From NCBI RefSeq assembly GCF_900100865.1, contig NZ_LT627734.1:868001-932000 (forward strand): DNA of 64,000 bases, in the 5' to 3' direction. Under the pieces are notes generated by a model. That model did not search any database. It saw only the letters and a program-made list of their open reading frames with translations, and was not told the origin of the DNA. The position numbers and the translations under genes were made by a program. Source of the DNA: Candidatus Aquiluna sp. UB-MaderosW2red (GTDB lineage Bacteria; Actinomycetota; Actinomycetes; Actinomycetales; Microbacteriaceae). Below, piece after piece: positions 26,737-35,596 of the stretch; the stretch's first letter is position 1; each line of letters begins with the position of its first letter.

Positions 26737-28446
26737 ATGCGTTTATGGCTAGCAATCACCACCTTCTGCTTGGGCCTGGTGCTCACCGCAGTGGGATTGG
26801 TCAGTCAGCTAGACAACCGACCCTTGGATATGATCATTGCCAATCAGAGCATTGAGCAGCAAACCAACTTTGTGATGATTCCCAACAACGTGCTCACTTC
26901 ATATGCCGGGGAGGTCCGCGTGAGAGCCGAGCAAAGCGGACAGGTCTTTTTAGGGGCCGCTCGTCAATCGGATATCGAGGCTTGGCTTGGAAACACTCAG
27001 TTCACCAGGCTCGCTCTAAGAGTTAACCCACAAACCGAGACTGTGCAGCTCGCCGAGCTCGAAATCCCAGGTGATGGCGAATTGGCAGATCCGGTCGGCT
27101 CGGATATTTGGCGGGATTTTTCTCTTGAGCAAGATGTGGCAAGCCTAATAATCCCGGAGGGGAATGAAACAGCTTTGCTAATCGCAACAACCGGTTTTGA
27201 GTTGGCCCCGCGTGAGGTTCGCGTGATTTGGGACTTGCCGAACGAGCCAAATCCAGTGGCTCCGATCGTGCTGATTGGTCTGATTTTGATGCTCATTGGA
27301 GCGGGATTGGCGGTTTGGGCCTTTTGGTATTACAACAAGCATTCCCGCCCAACCAGGCGCAAGGGCCCCAAGCCACCAAGACGCGGTGGCAGAATTAAGG
27401 TTCTCTCTCAGGCTGGCCCCGGTCCAGTGAGTGAGAGAAGGGCAGCCCGTGGAGCTGGATTTATAGCCCTTTTGTTGACCCCGGTGCTTCTGGCGGGCTG
27501 CGCCCCGGAATACATTTCTCCAGTTTTGAACCCGAGTCCATCTGCCGCCTCTGACATTCTCACCCCGGTGATGACTAAATCTCAACTGGAGAGAATTCTT
27601 AACGAAATTGTCTTAGCGGTAGCGGCTTCGGATCAGAATCTGGATCGAGAGAGTCTTGAGGCGAGAGTGGATGGCCCAGCTCTGATTGTTAGGCGATCTG
27701 CTTACAACCTGGCTCGCAAAAAAGACGATGGCTCTGGTCCTGAGCCGATTCTTGCTTCCCCCATTCAGCTTTTTTTACCCTCCGCAACTGATACCTGGCC
27801 GCGCTCGGTAATGGTGGTGACTGGTGCTGATGATCGATTGCAGCTATTGGTGCTTAGGCAAGACAGCGTCAGAGATAGTTTTAGGCTTTACCAATACATG
27901 GACCTATTGCCCGACACCGTATTTCCCGAGGTAGCGGCTGAAACCGTGGGGGCTAATGCCGTGAAGCCGGACAGCCGATTCTTGCAAGTTGCCCCGGAGG
28001 TTTTGCCGGAGGCCGTTGGAGGGCTGCTGAATGAAGGGCTTGACTCACCTTGGGCAAGTGTGCTGGATGGCGAGAATCAATACATAGTTGATGTGTCTGC
28101 CGTGCAACGCGGCCTAGCCGAAACTCTAAGCAATGCGAACGTTGATTTTGCTCACGCTCTCTCTAATGATGCGCCGGTGCTTTTGGCCACTGTGGATGGA
28201 GGTGCGCTGGTTGGTCTTTATATGACCGATACCTACACGATAATTCCAAAGCTGCCCGGGGATGCGGTGGCCATTTCGGGGGATGAAGCCATCATGCTCG
28301 GCACTGGTGGCTCTGCCACTGGGATTGAAACCCGCTACGGCGCAATGCTCCTGTTTCATGTTCCGATTGCCGGTTCCGATGCCAGAGTTACGCTTTTGGG
28401 TGCGACCCAACAACTTCTAACCGCTATAACCCTTGGAGTCCGATGA
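26737..28446 (+). CDS. Membrane protein with internal lipoprotein-like segment, hypothetical
   Basis: A 569-residue protein I cannot name. It has an N-terminal membrane segment (about 5-23), an exported domain of about 150 residues, a second membrane segment (about 174-196) and a basic linker (HSRPTRRKGPKPPRRGG). Then comes GFIALLLTPVLLAGC, a perfect-looking signal peptide with lipobox in the middle of the protein (Cys about 255), and an exported-looking domain of some 310 residues. It looks like a membrane protein fused to a lipoprotein. An in-frame GTG at 27427 could start the lipoprotein alone but has no ribosome-binding site. Its TGA overlaps the next ATG. Confidence 0.7.
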   Translation: MRLWLAITTFCLGLVLTAVGLVSQLDNRPLDMIIANQSIEQQTNFVMIPNNVLTSYAGEVRVRAEQSGQVFLGAARQSDIEAWLGNTQFTRLALRVNPQTETVQLAELEIPGDGELADPVGSDIWRDFSLEQDVASLIIPEGNETALLIATTGFELAPREVRVIWDLPNEPNPVAPIVLIGLILMLIGAGLAVWAFWYYNKHSRPTRRKGPKPPRRGGRIKVLSQAGPGPVSERRAARGAGFIALLLTPVLLAGCAPEYISPVLNPSPSAASDILTPVMTKSQLERILNEIVLAVAASDQNLDRESLEARVDGPALIVRRSAYNLARKKDDGSGPEPILASPIQLFLPSATDTWPRSVMVVTGADDRLQLLVLRQDSVRDSFRLYQYMDLLPDTVFPEVAAETVGANAVKPDSRFLQVAPEVLPEAVGGLLNEGLDSPWASVLDGENQYIVDVSAVQRGLAETLSNANVDFAHALSNDAPVLLATVDGGALVGLYMTDTYTIIPKLPGDAVAISGDEAIMLGTGGSATGIETRYGAMLLFHVPIAGSDARVTLLGATQQLLTAITLGVR

Positions 28447-29282
28447 CGAATTTTGGCGCAGCATTTGATCTTTCAGCCCTTTCCGCAAAACCAGTGGGTG
28501 GATTAACGGTAGCCGGCTGGCTGGTGCGGGCCGACGAGGCCACTCTGCGTTCCTACCTCAAGCTATCCGAGAGCGCCCCGGTGCTAATGCTGATTTCCGA
28601 TGCCAGCGAGGAATCCCTCAGGGTAAGAACCCTCTTGGCGGAGATTCTTTCTAAATCCGAGGGCCGTTTCGCGGGATTGGAAGTTGACCTAGTGGCGAAC
28701 CCTGAACTAGCGCAGGCGGTGGGGATCAACCAGGCCCCCGCGATGTTGGCAATTTTAGCCGGCCAGCCCGCACCCTTATTCAAGGGCGAAGCTACTCAGG
28801 AGCAAATCCTAAAAGTTTTGCAGCAGGTTTTAGAGCTTGCGAAGCAGAACAGCCTGACGGCGAGGTTCTCGATAGGAGCTCCGCCCAAGGCCGAACCAGA
28901 ACTTTCTCCTGAGCACCAAAGTGCCTATGAGGCGATTGAGCGTGGTGACCTTGAAGGTGCCAAGCTCATCTATGAAAAGCTCACTGTGGAATATCCCAAG
29001 GACAACGACGCCATCGCTGGGCTTGCCCAGGTTGAACTAATGATCAGGATGCAACTCGAACCTGGGCTGGATCCTTTGAACCAGGTCTTATTTGCGGCTG
29101 ACCAGGCTTTTCTCGCCGGAGATTCGGCTGGGTCCTTTGGACTATTGCTGGATAGGTTCGCCGAAGACTTCGAGAATCGCGAAGCCATTAGAGATCGACT
29201 GATATCGCTTTTTGTGGTGGTTGGGGATGTTCATCCTGAGGTGCTGGCGGCCCGAAAGCGGCTGAGCATGCTGATGTTTTAG
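28443..29282 (+). CDS. Thioredoxin-like/TPR protein (CnoX/YbbN-like)
   Basis: A 279-residue protein. Residues about 15-130 form a thioredoxin-like domain without a CxxC pair (LEVDLVANPELAQAVGINQA and PAMLAILAGQPAP mark the fold). The rest is TPR-like, with AYEAIERGDLEGAKLIYEKL. This is the architecture of CnoX/YbbN holdase co-chaperones, so a chaperone-like role is inferred. The ATG overlaps the preceding stop (ATGA). Its own stop overlaps the convergent glgB stop by four bases. Confidence 0.8.
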   Translation: MTNFGAAFDLSALSAKPVGGLTVAGWLVRADEATLRSYLKLSESAPVLMLISDASEESLRVRTLLAEILSKSEGRFAGLEVDLVANPELAQAVGINQAPAMLAILAGQPAPLFKGEATQEQILKVLQQVLELAKQNSLTARFSIGAPPKAEPELSPEHQSAYEAIERGDLEGAKLIYEKLTVEYPKDNDAIAGLAQVELMIRMQLEPGLDPLNQVLFAADQAFLAGDSAGSFGLLLDRFAEDFENREAIRDRLISLFVVVGDVHPEVLAARKRLSMLMF

Positions 29283-31429
29283 GTCAGCACGAACCAAATT
29301 GCCCCCAGCGGTGGGACGCTAATCCGGGCCGACTGGCCATGACCATTATGCGAAATTGGTTCTGTAATAACTGCCCCAAAATTCCCGACCCCGCTGCCCC
29401 CATAGGCTTCTGAATCGGTATTAATCAGTTCTTGCCAAGTACCCGGGCTGGGGAGGCCGATTCGAAAATCATGCTGCGGATTGGGGGAGAAGTTCACCAC
29501 GACCGCCATTGGGTTTCCTGCCTTATCGAATCGAAGAAAACTCAGAATGTTTTGATCAGCATTGCCGCCGTCAATCCACTGGAAGCCCTCGGGCTGATGG
29601 TCCAGCTCCCATAGGGCTGGGTTTTTTAGGTACTGCCGATTTAGGTCGGAAACCAATTTTTGCATCCCCTGATGGGGGGCATGCTCCAATAACCACCAAT
29701 CTAGCTCCCTCGACTCCGACCACTCTGAAGGTTGCGCAAATTCCTGACCCATAAACAAGAGTTTTTTGCCCGGGTGTGACCACATAAAAGCTAAATAGCT
29801 GCGCATATTTGCCAGTTTTTGCCAGTGATCGCCGGGCATCTTGCTTAGTAGTGAGCCTTTGCCATGAACTACTTCATCGTGGCTGATTGGCAATACAAAT
29901 TTCTCGTCGTAGGCGTAGAGCATCGAGAAGGTGATCTCTCCATGGTGATATTTTCGATACATCGGGTCACGCTGGATGTATTCCAAAGAATCATGCATCC
30001 AGCCCATATTCCACTTAAACCCAAACCCTAGCCCACCTCGATCGGTGGGTTCCGATACTCCCGGGAAGGCGGTCGATTCTTCCGCAATCATCATGATTCC
30101 GGGGTTTCTTTTATAAGCGGTGGCATTGGTTTCTTGCAAGAACCTAATGGCATCCAGATTCTCCCGACCACCGAATTCATTCGGGAGCCAGTCTCCGTCC
30201 TTGCGGCTGTAATCCAGATAGAGCATGGAGGCTACGGCGTCGACTCTCAGGCCGTCGACATGAAACTCTTCGAGCCAGTAGTTCGCATTGGCAACTAAAA
30301 AGTTGCGAACCTCGGTGCGGCCGAAGTTGAAAACGTGGGTTCCCCAGTCTGGTTGGTCTCCCCGTCTTGGGTCGGCATCTTCATAAAGCGCCTCACCATC
30401 AAAACGAGCAAGAGCCCAGTCGTCTTTTGGAAAGTGGCCGGGAACCCAATCCAGAATCACACCGATATTGGCGTTATGTAGCTCGTCTATCAAAAACCGC
30501 AGGTCGTCAGGCGTTCCAAAACGCGCGGTCGGTGCGTAATACCCGGTTACTTGGTAACCCCAACTTCCCCCGAACGGATGCTCCGCTAGCGGCATGAATT
30601 CCACGTGTGTAAATCCAAGCTCGCGAACATAGGCGATGAGTTTTGGTGCGACCTCTTTGTAGTTCTTTATCGCACTCCAAGACCCTAGGTGGAGCTCGTA
30701 GGTGCTCATGGGAGCCTTGAGGGCGTCGGTATTGGCACGCTTGGCCAACCAGGCTTGATCTCGCCATTGATATTTGGATTGAGTAACTACTGAGCTAGTG
30801 GCCGGGGGAGTTTCGGTCCGCTGTGCCATTGGGTCAATCTTGGTTAGCCAGTTGCCATTTTTAGTCTTAATCTGGAATTTATAAAGCGCCCCCGAGCCAA
30901 CTCCTGGAATAAAGAGCTCCCATACTCCCGAGCTACCCATCGAGCGCATGGGGTAACAAGTGCCATCCCAAGAATTGAAATCCCCCACCACTTTTACGGC
31001 GACCGCATTCGGGGCCCATAAAGTGAAAGCCACCCCACTGGTGTCTCCGAGTGAGTCCTTGGAGCTAATCAATCGAGCACCGAGAGCTTTCCAGAGCTCC
31101 TCGTGCCGGCCCTCAGTAATCAGATGAAGATCTAGCTCTCCAATTGTCGGGTCCTTGCTGTAAGAATCGCTAGTGAGCCAATCGGGCGCATTTTCATAAA
31201 CGGCCCTAATTCTAAAATCACTCGGAGCGCTGCCTTTTTGGCTGAGCTCCCAAACTCCGGCTTCTTGGTGAGTGAGCTCGAACCTTTCGGTAGCAGTTTC
31301 GAGCCAGACACTTTTTGCAAAGGGCCTGAGGGCTCGATGTCGCCAAGTTCCTTGCAGGACCTGAATCCCAAGGATTTCATGAGGATTGTGATGAGAACCC
31401 TCGGCGAGTTCTTGAAATTCGCGCTTCAT
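29279..31429 (-). CDS. glgB: 1,4-alpha-glucan branching enzyme
   Basis: GlgB makes alpha-1,6 branches in glycogen-like glucan. The 716-residue GH13 protein has an N-terminal CBM48/GlgB_N part (GVAFTLWAPNAVAVKVVGDF). The catalytic barrel carries the nucleophile Asp in DGLRVDAVASM, the acid Glu in MIAEEST and the third Asp in ISHDEVVHGKGS. The usual C-terminal beta domain follows. It is the last gene of the glgX-glgE-glgB group and its ATG overlaps the glgE stop. Confidence 0.96.
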   Translation of the reverse strand: MKREFQELAEGSHHNPHEILGIQVLQGTWRHRALRPFAKSVWLETATERFELTHQEAGVWELSQKGSAPSDFRIRAVYENAPDWLTSDSYSKDPTIGELDLHLITEGRHEELWKALGARLISSKDSLGDTSGVAFTLWAPNAVAVKVVGDFNSWDGTCYPMRSMGSSGVWELFIPGVGSGALYKFQIKTKNGNWLTKIDPMAQRTETPPATSSVVTQSKYQWRDQAWLAKRANTDALKAPMSTYELHLGSWSAIKNYKEVAPKLIAYVRELGFTHVEFMPLAEHPFGGSWGYQVTGYYAPTARFGTPDDLRFLIDELHNANIGVILDWVPGHFPKDDWALARFDGEALYEDADPRRGDQPDWGTHVFNFGRTEVRNFLVANANYWLEEFHVDGLRVDAVASMLYLDYSRKDGDWLPNEFGGRENLDAIRFLQETNATAYKRNPGIMMIAEESTAFPGVSEPTDRGGLGFGFKWNMGWMHDSLEYIQRDPMYRKYHHGEITFSMLYAYDEKFVLPISHDEVVHGKGSLLSKMPGDHWQKLANMRSYLAFMWSHPGKKLLFMGQEFAQPSEWSESRELDWWLLEHAPHQGMQKLVSDLNRQYLKNPALWELDHQPEGFQWIDGGNADQNILSFLRFDKAGNPMAVVVNFSPNPQHDFRIGLPSPGTWQELINTDSEAYGGSGVGNFGAVITEPISHNGHGQSARISVPPLGAIWFVLT

Positions 31430-33408
31430 CGCAAAACTTTAAGAATATGGGCAGGTTCGGTAAATGAATCTAGCTTCACGTAGTTGTGTTCACCGAAATT
31501 GAATTCGGCTCCGGTAATTAGGTCCACCACCAAGAATTCACCAGAAACCCCAAGTTCGCTGAGGTCCAGGTGAATTCTGGTCTCTCTTATCGAATGCGGG
31601 TCCGTATTGCAGATAACCAAAATGGTGTTTGCCTCACCACCATTATGTTCGGCAGCTAGGTGCTTGGAGTAGACCAGGATTTCCGAATCATCAGATTGAT
31701 GAATCCTGAGATTGCGCAGCTGACCTAGGGCAGGGTTGGCTTTCCGAATTTGATTTAGTAGCTTCACCCTTGGCATTAGCGAGGCCGGGTCTTCGGTCGC
31801 AGGCCAGCTTCGCAGCTTGATCTCAAATTTTTCGCTGTCAATGTTCTCTTCGGCCCCGGGCCTGGCTACCGACTCGTAAAGTTCAAACCCGGCATACATT
31901 CCCCAGCTAGCGCCTGAAGTGGCGGCGATGGTGGCACGAATCTTGAACGCGGGCTTGCCCCCAAATTGCAGATACTGAGTCAGAATGTCAGGGGTATTGA
32001 CCCATAGGTTTGGCCTCAGAAAGTCAGCCGAATCGCTTGCCAATTCTGTTAGGTATTCAGCTAGCTCGGTTTTTGAATTCCGCCAGGAGAAATAGTTATA
32101 ACTCTGCTGGAAGCCGATTTTCCCAAGGGCGTGCACCATGGCGGGCCTTGTGAAGGCTTCGGCTAAAAATATGACTTCGGGGTTTTTTTGATTAACCTCT
32201 TTGATTAGTCGTTCCCAGAAGCTAACGGGCTTGGTGTGTGGGTTGTCCACTCGAAAAATATAAACTCCCAAACCAATCCACTTGGTCATAATCCTTAGAA
32301 CCTCTTGGTAAATACCCTCCGGATCGTTATCAAAATTAATCGGGTAAATGTCTTGATATTTCTTCGGCGGGTTTTCGGCATAAGCGATTGTTCCATCGGC
32401 CAATCTCGTAAACCACTCCGGGTTCGATTTCACCCACGGATGATCGGGGGAGGCCTGCAGGGCTAGGTCGAGAGCGATTTCGATATTGAGTTTTTTTGCG
32501 GCCTGCAAGAAGGCTTTAAAATCTTTTTCGGTTCCAAGTTCTGGATGAATCGAGTCGTGACCACCGGATTCGTTCCCGATAGCCCAGGGTGAGCCAGGGT
32601 CTTTGGTTGATGCGTTCAAAGTGTTGTTCGGCCCCTTGCGATGGGCGCTACCAATTGGGTGAATTGGTGGTAGATATAAGACCTCGAAGCCCATCTCGTG
32701 CACTCGCTGCAGAGACTTTATGGCGGTTTTGAAGTTGCCCGAGGTTATTGAGCCATCTTTATTTTTGATAGCTCCTTCGGATCTTGGAAAAAATTCGTAC
32801 CAGCTTCCAGCTCCAGCGAGTTTTCGCTCGCACAAAACCTCAACTGGATCACTCAGAGTCTCAAGGCTCCTTAGCGGATGGGAATTCGCCAGTTCGCGCA
32901 GGCCTTGCTGCAGAGTCTTCTCTAGCCGCTGAGCCGGGGTCAGCGCTTGGTCCTGCAGGGTTTTTTTGTGCTCTTGAAGGCTTTTTTTGGCCTTGCTGTC
33001 ATCGGCGCCGAGTCGCTCCATAAGAACTAAACCCTCAAGCATCATGAGTTCTTGATCTACCCCGGCCGCAAGTTTCAGTTGAGTGTTATGCAACCAGGTT
33101 TCAAATTCGTCCGCACTAGCCGCAACCCGGTAGCTATAACTGCCAAGTTCCTCTAGTGCTAGCTTTATTTGCCACTGATCTTTACCGGGAGAACCCTCGC
33201 TCATCGAAATGCGGCGAGTTTTGCCGCTGGGGGAGGTCAGTAGGAGTTCGACAGATATTAGATCGTGACCCTCGCGAAACGCCACTGCGCCAAACTCAAT
33301 AACTTCGCCCAAAAAAGCCTTTACAGGGTATTTCCCCGCATCCACCACCGGCCAGGTCTTAGTTACTGGGATGCGTCCGATTTTTGATTGGTAATTGCCC
33401 ACAATCAC
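31426..33408 (-). CDS. glgE: Alpha-1,4-glucan:maltose-1-phosphate maltosyltransferase
   Basis: GlgE extends alpha-glucan chains with maltose units from maltose-1-phosphate. The 660-residue protein has the diagnostic RVDNPHTKP motif with the nucleophile Asp, followed by VIFLAEAFTRP with the acid/base Glu. The N-terminal domain has the typical WPVVDAGKYPVKAFLGE start. It begins with GTG. The genes making maltose-1-phosphate (treS-pep2 or glgC-glgM) are not in this window. It overlaps glgB by four bases. Confidence 0.95.
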   Translation of the reverse strand: MIVGNYQSKIGRIPVTKTWPVVDAGKYPVKAFLGEVIEFGAVAFREGHDLISVELLLTSPSGKTRRISMSEGSPGKDQWQIKLALEELGSYSYRVAASADEFETWLHNTQLKLAAGVDQELMMLEGLVLMERLGADDSKAKKSLQEHKKTLQDQALTPAQRLEKTLQQGLRELANSHPLRSLETLSDPVEVLCERKLAGAGSWYEFFPRSEGAIKNKDGSITSGNFKTAIKSLQRVHEMGFEVLYLPPIHPIGSAHRKGPNNTLNASTKDPGSPWAIGNESGGHDSIHPELGTEKDFKAFLQAAKKLNIEIALDLALQASPDHPWVKSNPEWFTRLADGTIAYAENPPKKYQDIYPINFDNDPEGIYQEVLRIMTKWIGLGVYIFRVDNPHTKPVSFWERLIKEVNQKNPEVIFLAEAFTRPAMVHALGKIGFQQSYNYFSWRNSKTELAEYLTELASDSADFLRPNLWVNTPDILTQYLQFGGKPAFKIRATIAATSGASWGMYAGFELYESVARPGAEENIDSEKFEIKLRSWPATEDPASLMPRVKLLNQIRKANPALGQLRNLRIHQSDDSEILVYSKHLAAEHNGGEANTILVICNTDPHSIRETRIHLDLSELGVSGEFLVVDLITGAEFNFGEHNYVKLDSFTEPAHILKVLR

Positions 33409-33439
33409 AATTTAGTGAAAGTTTTTGACTAATGACCTG

Positions 33440-33459
33440 AATAACCCCAAAAGGTTATT
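33440..33459 (-). terminator. Weak hairpin between glgX and glgE
   Basis: AATAACC (33440-33446) pairs with GGTTATT (33453-33459) around a six-base loop. It lies between the glgX stop and the glgE start. On the minus strand it is not followed by a long T run, so it may be a partial attenuator or a processing site rather than a full terminator. Confidence 0.3.
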
Positions 33460-33481
33460 GATTCTAAAGAACTTGGCACAT

Positions 33482-35539
33482 TTAGTGAATTAAAAAAAGC
33501 TGCATGCTTGTTGCGCTCATGTTGATATTCGACCCGGCGCCAAAGTGGGCTTCTTCTAGTGGCGGCGTCTCCAGCGAGCTGTCCCAGAGCAATTCAAAGC
33601 TAGTGACATCTTCTGGTGAGGGGAGAATTATGCTTTTTGTTTTTTCGGACCCACTGATTACTAAGAGCAAACCCTCCTTGGAGCCATCCTGGTTTTGGTT
33701 GTAGCTCAGGCGTTGCAGGGTGCGGCGCTCTTGGTTGTGCCAGTCATCGACGCTCATCAGATCTCCCAAAGCACTAAACCAGAGCATTTGATCGAGCTCA
33801 GAGGTGGGTGGGGAGAGCGTGGTGAACTGCCGAGGCCTGAGGGCGGGGTATTTTTTTCTCAGAGCAATCAGGTGAACCACTGTTTTTTCAAAATCAAGTT
33901 GTTCCCCGCTTGGAGAAAAGTCGAGCCAGCTGATGGCATTGTCTTGGCAGTAGGCATTGTTGTTGCCATTTTGAGTCTTTAGCCGCTCGTCTCCGGCTGC
34001 AATCATCGGCACACCCGCGGATAGCAGCAGTGTTCCCATCAGGTTTCTAGCGGCTTTACGTCTTTGGGCATTTACTGATTCATCGTTGGTAACACCCTCG
34101 GGGCCGTGATTAAAGCTCGAATTATTATTTGCACCATCACGGTTGTGCTCGCCATTATCCGCATTTTGTTTAGCGTCATAACTCACAAGATCATTGAGGG
34201 TAAAGCCGTCGTGGGCGGTTATAAAGTTCACGCTTTTTAGCGGCGAACCTTGCTTCATGATCTCCTGAGAGCCCGATATCATCCCGGCAAGTTCCTGCAC
34301 CCCGTTATTGTGCTGGCCTTGTTGCCTGGCCCTAGAGACGTCGCTAAGCCAAAACTTTCTTACCGAATCTCGGTACTTATCGTTCCACTCTGAAAACCCA
34401 GGGGCAAAGTTTCCGGTTTGCCAGCCGCCAAGACCGACATCCCAGGGCTCCACTATTAGCTTCGTGTTTCTAATAACCGGATCTATTTGCATTCGATCTA
34501 ATAACGGATGCGTTTTATCGAAGTTGTTGTGCTCGTCGCGAGCGAGTGTTGTGGCCAGGTCGAACCTGAAGCCATCGATCTGGTATTCGCTGGCCCAGTA
34601 TCTAAGCGAATCAAGGGTCAACCGCTGAACCATCGGGTTTGAAAAATCAAAGCTATTGCCACAACCGGTTGTGTCGTGGTAATTGCCCTCATCGTCCTGG
34701 CGGTAATAACTGGAGTTATCTAAGCCTCGATAGGAGTAGGTCAAACCCTTGTGACCCCCTTCGGCGCTGTGGTTATAAACCACATCCATCAACACTTCTA
34801 TGCCCGCGCGGTGTAACTCTCTTATTGCCGTCTTGAGCTCGAGCGCAATCGCCTCCGGACCCGCATCTCGATTGGCCCGAGAGGCGTAACGCATGTGAGG
34901 GGTGAAAAAGTTGATGGTGTTGTAGCCCCAGTAATTCAGTAATCCCAGATTCACTAGTCGCGGCTCCGAGATATAAGCCTGAATTGGTAAAAGCTCTATC
35001 GCAGTGATGCCTAAGTTCAAAAGGTAATTTATGGTTGCCGGGTGACCAAGAGCCGCATAGGAACCTCTTATCTCGGGATCAATATTCGGGTTGATTCGAG
35101 TGAGACCCCTGAGGTGGGCTTCATAGATGATTGTTTCACTGAGCGCGGTTCCTGGTTTTTTAACCCCTTGCCAATCGAAGTCTTGGGAAACCGCAACGCA
35201 GTGGTAATCCTTGGGGTTCTCCCTAATCAGCCCCTTGGCGTAGGGATCCAACAAATTTCTGTCTTTATCAAAAGCGTGCCTCGGACCTTCTGGTCCGGCT
35301 GCGCGAAGAACGTACTTAATACCAGGCAAAAAACGTTCGTCGGATAACGAAAAAATCCCGGCATCCGCTTTTGCCAAAGGAATTTTGTGAATCACCCTGC
35401 TGGAATCCTCGGGATCCAAGATGTTGACAGAGATTTCGGTAGCCGAATCTGACCAGACGCCGAAAGTGCCGACGCCCTCCATCAGGGACATGCCCAATTG
35501 GGCAGTGTCGCTTTTGAGTTCGGGGTTTAACATTTCCAT
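33482..35539 (-). CDS. glgX: Glycogen debranching enzyme GlgX
   Basis: GlgX hydrolyses alpha-1,6 branch points of glycogen. The 685-residue GH13 protein has an N-terminal CBM48-like domain (GVGTFGVWSDSATEISVNIL). Its catalytic Asp is in DGFRFDLATTLARDE, its Glu in LIVEPWDVG, and the third acid in FITAHDGFTLNDLVSYD. The NADNGEHNRDGANNN stretch is typical of GlgX. It is the first gene of the glucan operon and is divergent from the cysteine desulfurase gene. Confidence 0.95.
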   Translation of the reverse strand: MEMLNPELKSDTAQLGMSLMEGVGTFGVWSDSATEISVNILDPEDSSRVIHKIPLAKADAGIFSLSDERFLPGIKYVLRAAGPEGPRHAFDKDRNLLDPYAKGLIRENPKDYHCVAVSQDFDWQGVKKPGTALSETIIYEAHLRGLTRINPNIDPEIRGSYAALGHPATINYLLNLGITAIELLPIQAYISEPRLVNLGLLNYWGYNTINFFTPHMRYASRANRDAGPEAIALELKTAIRELHRAGIEVLMDVVYNHSAEGGHKGLTYSYRGLDNSSYYRQDDEGNYHDTTGCGNSFDFSNPMVQRLTLDSLRYWASEYQIDGFRFDLATTLARDEHNNFDKTHPLLDRMQIDPVIRNTKLIVEPWDVGLGGWQTGNFAPGFSEWNDKYRDSVRKFWLSDVSRARQQGQHNNGVQELAGMISGSQEIMKQGSPLKSVNFITAHDGFTLNDLVSYDAKQNADNGEHNRDGANNNSSFNHGPEGVTNDESVNAQRRKAARNLMGTLLLSAGVPMIAAGDERLKTQNGNNNAYCQDNAISWLDFSPSGEQLDFEKTVVHLIALRKKYPALRPRQFTTLSPPTSELDQMLWFSALGDLMSVDDWHNQERRTLQRLSYNQNQDGSKEGLLLVISGSEKTKSIILPSPEDVTSFELLWDSSLETPPLEEAHFGAGSNINMSATSMQLFLIH

Positions 35540-35596
35540 GGCCGAGATAAGAATACTTGGGGATCTTTAGCCCCTCCTGCAATTAAGCTTTATTCC

